Assembly: GCA_013361975.1 (NCBI GenBank)
Contig: JABFXB010000119.1
Span: forward strand, 1 to 5,600
Direction of reading: 5' to 3'
Source of the DNA: Dermatophilaceae bacterium
GTDB taxonomy: Bacteria > Actinomycetota > Actinomycetes > Actinomycetales > Dermatophilaceae
Length of the DNA stretch: 5,600 nucleotides
Shown here: piece after piece, positions 5,004-5,600 of the stretch
Layout of the letters: each line of letters begins with the position of its first letter
Numbering within the stretch: position 1 is the stretch's first letter
Made by a program: the position numbers and the translations under genes
Notes under the pieces: model-generated
Database searches by the model: none
Seen by the model: the letters and a program-made list of their open reading frames with translations, nothing else
What the model was told of the DNA's origin: nothing

Positions 5004-5600
5004 TCAGGCGAAGAAGGAGCGCACGGCCTCGATGACGCGGTCCTGGTCGCTCCGGGTCAGGTCGGTCGCGCACGGCAGCGACAGGCCGCGCCCGAAGAGC
5101 CCCTCACCGACGGCCCCGCCGAGCACGGGCGCGCCCAGGAACGGCGGCTGCGCGTGCAGCGGCCGCCACAGGGCCCGCGCCCCGACGCCGCGCGCGTGAA
5201 GGTGCGCGAGGAAGTCGTCCCGTCCCCGGCCGTCGCCCTCGGGCACGAGCACCGAGTAGAGCCAGTACGTCGCGTCGAGCCCCTCGACCCGCGGCGGCGG
5301 CACGAGCGGCAGGTCGGCGAAGGCGGCGTCGTAACGGGCGGCGGTGTGGTGCTTGGCGTCCACGAACTCCTCGAGCCGCTCCAGCTGCGCGAGGCCGAGG
5401 CCTGCGGCGAGGTTGGTGAGCCGGTAGTTGTAGCCGACCTCGTCGTGCAGGTAGCCGACGTCGGGCACCTTCGCCTGGGTCGTGAGGTGGCGGGCGCGGG
5501 CTGCGAGGTCGTCGTCGTCGGTGACGATCATGCCGCCGCCGCCGGTCGTCGCGATCTTGTTGCCGTTGAAGGAGAAGCAGCCGATGCGGCCGACCGTGCC
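5004..5600 (-). CDS. C-terminal half of a DegT/DnrJ/EryC1/StrS-family sugar aminotransferase
   Basis: The reading frame enters from the right edge and gives 198 residues before the stop at 5006-5004; the family is about 370-400 residues, so roughly half, including the start, lies outside. Near the edge it reads GCFSFNGNKIATTGGGGM, where Lys (codon 5558-5556) is the PLP Schiff-base lysine. The frame continues through the ATG at 5531, which is therefore internal. Downstream, YLHDEVGYNYRLTNLAAGLG is the family's conserved active-site segment and GLSLPCATDLT its C-terminal motif. Such enzymes transfer an amino group to a nucleotide-linked keto sugar for surface polysaccharides, glycoproteins or secondary metabolites. 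The NGNK/TTGGGGM form is like PglE- and LegC-type members, pointing to a UDP-4-keto-6-deoxy sugar, but the substrate is inference. It may belong to a surface-glycan cluster to the right. Confidence 0.9.
   Translation of the reverse strand, partial: GTVGRIGCFSFNGNKIATTGGGGMIVTDDDDLAARARHLTTQAKVPDVGYLHDEVGYNYRLTNLAAGLGLAQLERLEEFVDAKHHTAARYDAAFADLPLVPPPRVEGLDATYWLYSVLVPEGDGRGRDDFLAHLHARGVGARALWRPLHAQPPFLGAPVLGGAVGEGLFGRGLSLPCATDLTRSDQDRVIEAVRSFFA

Noticed and set aside
3607..5073. 488-codon minus-strand open frame overlapping the antiporter in another frame
   Set aside because: The product is almost entirely Arg/Ala/Gly/Pro, while the competing frame encodes clear membrane helices and antiporter motifs.

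Overview
The window is high-GC DNA with strong G/C bias at third codon positions, short intergenic gaps and an actinobacterial type of SAM riboswitch. It most likely comes from an actinobacterial chromosome; a Micrococcales relative (Intrasporangiaceae or Cellulomonadaceae type) is a guess from general protein character, not something the sequence proves. No RNA genes, insertion sequences, CRISPR repeats or phage genes are visible.

Layout. The left edge holds the 5' end of a leftward gene (212 down to 1, running off the window) with a good ribosome binding site. Its predicted sigma-70-like promoter carries a 16-bp palindrome resembling an actinobacterial LexA (SOS) box. A divergent control region of about 220 bp follows. 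It has two 9-bp direct repeats spaced 21 bp apart and a probable -10 element, then a clear SAM-IV riboswitch (433-549) with a leader that may form alternative hairpins. The riboswitch controls metY (636-1952), a PLP-dependent O-acetylhomoserine sulfhydrylase. After a 47-bp gap comes an MccF/LD-carboxypeptidase-like S66 peptidase (2000-3043) on the same strand. A 25-bp gap containing one hairpin separates it from a convergent gene (4955-3069). That gene encodes a CPA1-type Na+/H+ antiporter with a C-terminal UBP-type zinc finger. The right edge holds the C-terminal half of a leftward DegT/DnrJ-type sugar aminotransferase (5600-5004).

How the parts fit. The clearest functional unit is the SAM-IV element plus metY: SAM, the downstream product of methionine, should turn down direct sulfhydrylation. 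The other genes do not form an obvious pathway with it. The S66 peptidase may be cotranscribed but shows signs of its own, possibly leaderless, start. The sugar aminotransferase and the antiporter are codirectional but functionally unrelated.

I see no wholly new system. The points most worth a second look are the UBP zinc finger on the antiporter, the SOS-like palindrome over the promoter of the edge gene, the possible anti-Shine-Dalgarno switch in the metY leader, the helically phased repeats at the metY promoter, and the Asp where S66 peptidases normally have the catalytic Glu.
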